Translations under genes and position numbers: made by a program
Assembly: GCA_002454505.1 (NCBI GenBank)
Contig: DKJA01000103.1
Location: 1 to 8,887 of the forward strand
From: Oxalobacteraceae bacterium UBA6704
GTDB taxonomy: Bacteria; Pseudomonadota; Gammaproteobacteria; Burkholderiales; Burkholderiaceae_D
Direction of reading: 5' to 3'
Length of the DNA stretch: 8,887 nt
Notes under the pieces: model-generated
The model's input: the letters and a program-made list of their open reading frames with translations, nothing else
Told to the model about the DNA's origin: nothing
Databases searched by the model: none
Shown: piece after piece, positions 7,851 to 8,887 of the stretch
Numbering within the stretch: the stretch's first letter is position 1
How the letters are laid out: every line of letters begins with the position of its first letter

Positions 7851-7860
7851 AGTCGATTTG
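7841..7860 (+). repeat. Tandem subterminal decamers
   Basis: AGTCGATTTC (7841-7850) is followed directly by AGTCGATTTG (7851-7860). Exact copies of the first decamer recur at 7934-7943 (+) and 8605-8614 (-), and a looser variant (AGTCTCGATTCC) lies at 7881-7892. The distribution fits protein-binding sites at the ends of a mobile element. Confidence 0.6.
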
Positions 7861-7933
7861 GGGCTTTTCGGGGCTAATCCAGTCTCGATTCCACATTTTG
7901 TTGCACTAAAGCCTTCCAACAAAAAACGGTGAA

Positions 7934-7955
7934 AGTCGATTTCGGTCCAGTCCAG
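7934..7955 (+). repeat. Subterminal repeat cluster, AGTCGATTTC plus GGTCCAG
   Basis: An exact AGTCGATTTC (7934-7943) runs straight into GGTCCAG (7944-7950) and TCCAG (7951-7955). GGTCCA also occurs in the same orientation at 7995-8000, 8537-8542 and 8568-8573, always in the non-coding flanks of the small gene. Confidence 0.5.
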
Positions 7956-7999
7956 AGGGGCTGGAATCGAAAGCGAACTAATCCTGGCGGCCACGGTCC

Positions 8000-8014
8000 A
8001 ACAATTAGATTGTT
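8000..8014. promoter_or_regulatory. Perfect inverted repeat just upstream of the small gene
   Basis: AACAAT-TAG-ATTGTT has 6-bp arms around a 3-nt centre and ends 7 nt before the GGGAGGAG ribosome binding site. Such a position suits an operator or a weak leader hairpin. It is AT-rich in a GC-rich setting, but short enough that chance cannot be excluded. Confidence 0.3.
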
Positions 8015-8031
8015 TTCAAAGGGAGGAGATC

Positions 8032-8511
8032 ATGGGATACGAAGCGAAGTGCCCGGTACACCTGCCGGTTGGCGACTTCCTGGAACTGGAATTTCATCTG
8101 ATGGATACCCAGCCCGGCGTGACGCCGGATGGCTTTGTGACGGGCCTCGTGCAACGCTGGCTGGCGGCCGAAAGGGAGCGGCTCGGGTTGCCGAAGGATG
8201 GGCTCTCCATCCACGGCTTCCAGTGGAAAACGCTCTTCCTGCCTGACGCAACACGACTGCGAACCACACATCGCGACGTGATCGAATTCGCTAAGGTAAC
8301 GGGTGACAAGATCATTGCCGATGATGGAGCATCGGTCACGCCGTCGTCATTTGCGAACCGGCACGCGCAAGGGAGAAATGCATGGCGCGCCATCTGGCTG
8401 CTTTTCCCGGGCGAGGAACATTGGATCCGCGCCCTCGACTGCAGGGCGCATCTGGATCAACGGCGACGAAACCAGTCTAAAAGAAAATCCGGGTTCTCGA
8501 GAGCGGTCTAA
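8032..8511 (+). CDS. Hypothetical protein, passenger gene of the candidate element
   Basis: The product is 159 residues. The start is well supported: GGAGG (8022-8026) is 5 nt before ATG 8032. I do not recognise the family. It is predicted soluble, with no signal peptide or membrane segment. Residues 1-120 look like ordinary protein, with LPVGDFLELEFHLMD near the start, a charged helical stretch QRWLAAERERLGLP (about 43-56), then GDKIIADDGASVTPSSFAN and NAWRAIWLLFPGEEHWIRALDCR (about 117-139). The last 20 or so residues (AHLDQRRRNQSKRKSGFSRAV) are basic and low in complexity, and third-position bases there are no longer G/C-biased. The +1 frame instead gives RIWINGDETSLKENPG with better codon bias, so a one-base frameshift near 8440-8450 may have replaced the native C terminus. 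Base composition is lower in GC than the mannoside operon, consistent with foreign origin. Confidence 0.65.
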   Translation: MGYEAKCPVHLPVGDFLELEFHLMDTQPGVTPDGFVTGLVQRWLAAERERLGLPKDGLSIHGFQWKTLFLPDATRLRTTHRDVIEFAKVTGDKIIADDGASVTPSSFANRHAQGRNAWRAIWLLFPGEEHWIRALDCRAHLDQRRRNQSKRKSGFSRAV

Positions 8512-8604
8512 GCAAACGAGGGAGCGCTTCTAAACCGGTCCAGCGTTTTTGGCCGGGCAAGCGATTCCGGTCCAACGAATCTGGCGCGACGCTGATTCTG
8601 GAAC

Positions 8605-8614
8605 GAAATCGACT
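8605..8614 (-). repeat. Subterminal decamer, right end
   Basis: GAAATCGACT on the + strand is the reverse complement of AGTCGATTTC, exactly matching 7841-7850 and 7934-7943 but inverted, as expected for the opposite end of an element. TTTAGTGC at 8627-8634 likewise inverts GCACTAAA at 7903-7910. Confidence 0.6.
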
Positions 8615-8634
8615 GGATTCGTGTGATTTAGTGC

Positions 8635-8667
8635 GATCTAGACTGGGCGGCAAAAAAGCTACCCCCA
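8635..8667 (-). repeat. Right imperfect terminal inverted repeat
   Basis: Read on the minus strand from 8667 it begins TGGGGGTAGCTTTTTT and reaches CAGTC at 8645-8641, pairing with the left repeat at 7818-7850. Confidence 0.65.
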
Positions 8668-8708
8668 CCCGATACTCCGTCGTGCCGGAGAGCCGAGAGG
8701 GCCGCAAT

Positions 8709-8753
8709 GGGGACTGCCCCCGCACGGGGACTCAGTCCCCTCTTCTGCTTTCA
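8709..8753 (+). repeat. Stem-loop repeat copy B (REP-like)
   Basis: GGGGACTGCCCCCG, CA, then CGGGGACTCAGTCCCC form a bulged stem, and the right half contains a perfect palindrome GGGGACT-C-AGTCCCC (8726-8740). The tail TCTTCTGCTTTCA matches the TCTTCTGCATTTCA tail of copy A at 6640, so the two are homologous copies in the same orientation. Confidence 0.75.
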
Positions 8754-8784
8754 GTTGGCGCGGTAAGGAGTCAGATGCAACCCC

Positions 8785-8813
8785 GGGGACAGGCCCCTGC
8801 GGGGACAGTCACC
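8785..8813 (-). repeat. Stem-loop repeat copy C, inverted (REP-like)
   Basis: GGGGACAGGCCCC, TGC, GGGGACAGTCACC resembles the reverse complement of copy A with a few substitutions. With copy B 31 nt to the left in the opposite orientation it makes a paired, BIME-like unit. Confidence 0.6.
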
Positions 8814-8887
8814 AGTAAACCGGTGTGTCGAGGCGCATGGGGGGAAGCTTACACTGGAGGATCGCGGTGCTGGCGGCTTGCGGACGG
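8814..8887 (+). other. Window end, possible start of a further gene
   Basis: GGAGG at 8856-8860 lies 6 nt before GTG 8867, and the frame VLAACGR stays open to the window end. This is only seven codons, so it is no more than a hint that a rightward gene begins here. Confidence 0.15.

Larger units (their letters stand above)
7675..8031. other. Non-coding region between divergent genes
   Basis: This 357-nt gap separates the hydrolase gene (leftward) from the small gene at 8032 (rightward). The first part, to about 7740, carries the hydrolase ribosome binding site and a weak promoter candidate. From about 7800 the GC content falls, and the sequence carries an inverted-repeat end plus several short repeated motifs, described separately. 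I see no RNA gene here. A long reading frame crosses it from 6754, but it is antisense to the hydrolase and has no protein-like features. Confidence 0.7.
7818..8667. mobile_element. Candidate non-autonomous mobile element with one passenger gene
   Basis: About 850 bp is bounded by imperfect terminal inverted repeats (24 of 33 positions identical) whose outermost bases are TG and CA, as in many DDE-transposase elements. Both non-coding ends carry subterminal motifs shared between the ends: AGTCGATTTC, GCACTAAA and GGTCCA. Base composition is lower in GC than the operon. The only gene inside is the 159-codon one at 8032, which shows no transposase or recombinase motif. Flanks TACCA (left) and CCCGA (right) do not form a target-site duplication, so the exact ends may be off by a few bases or the insertion may be old. 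IS21-like or Tn7-like relatives are conceivable, but I cannot assign a family. Confidence 0.5.
8512..8708. other. Non-coding right end of the candidate element and flank
   Basis: No credible gene is present. The stretch carries GGTCCA motifs at 8537 and 8568, the inverted decamer and the right terminal repeat. After 8667 there is plain flank with a small CTCCG/CGGAG hairpin (8675-8690). The minus-strand frame across it (8477-8725) has no ribosome binding site or domain and only reflects the repeat-rich sequence. Confidence 0.6.

Noticed and set aside
6754..7932. 392-codon plus-strand frame antisense to the hydrolase
   Set aside because: The minus-strand gene has a signal peptide, catalytic triad and AGGAGG site; the plus frame is Arg/Gly-rich, has no motifs and runs into the non-coding gap.
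7818..8667. Perfect target-site duplication flanking the candidate element
   Set aside because: Left TACCA and right CCCGA differ. GATA occurs near both ends but not at matching distances, so no duplication is claimed.
8709..8813. CRISPR-like array from the repeated GGGGAC motifs
   Set aside because: Copies are inverted, diverged and irregularly spaced, with no uniform spacers; they fit REP/BIME-type palindromes.

Overview
The window is GC-rich DNA with dense coding and strongly G/C-biased third codon positions. It looks like a soil-type betaproteobacterium, most likely of the Oxalobacteraceae (Massilia/Duganella-like). That placement is an inference from base composition, the protein types and the GGGGACTGTCCC-type intergenic palindromes; no marker gene proves it.

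Bases 1-6633 hold five genes on the + strand packed as an operon with gaps or overlaps of 10 nt or less: the C-terminal half of a family GH92 alpha-mannosidase (cut by the window edge), a complete exported GH92 alpha-mannosidase, a LacI-type repressor, an AGE-superfamily sugar isomerase/epimerase and a PfkB-type sugar kinase. They form a coherent route: exported GH92 enzymes trim alpha-mannosides to mannose, the AGE enzyme probably isomerises mannose to fructose, and the kinase probably makes fructose 6-phosphate. This would bypass mannose 6-phosphate and ManA. The two GH92 paralogues differ at the position that marks alpha-1,2-mannosidases: the second has the His-Glu pair and the first does not.

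Bases 6634-6705 hold a strong stem-loop belonging to a short dispersed repeat, between the operon and a convergent gene. Bases 6706-7674 (- strand) encode an exported alpha/beta hydrolase of the predicted dienelactone-hydrolase / PAF-acetylhydrolase type, with a good ribosome binding site.

Bases 7675-8887 differ in character: lower GC, long non-coding stretches, and one small gene of unknown function (8032-8511). The non-coding flanks of this gene carry imperfect terminal inverted repeats (7818-7850 and 8635-8667, outermost bases TG...CA) and several subterminal copies of AGTCGATTTC and GGTCCA motifs. Together they look like a roughly 850-bp non-autonomous mobile element with one passenger gene and no transposase. 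Just to its right, two more copies of the stem-loop repeat lie in opposite orientations, a BIME-like pair. The last 75 bases contain at most the start of another gene.
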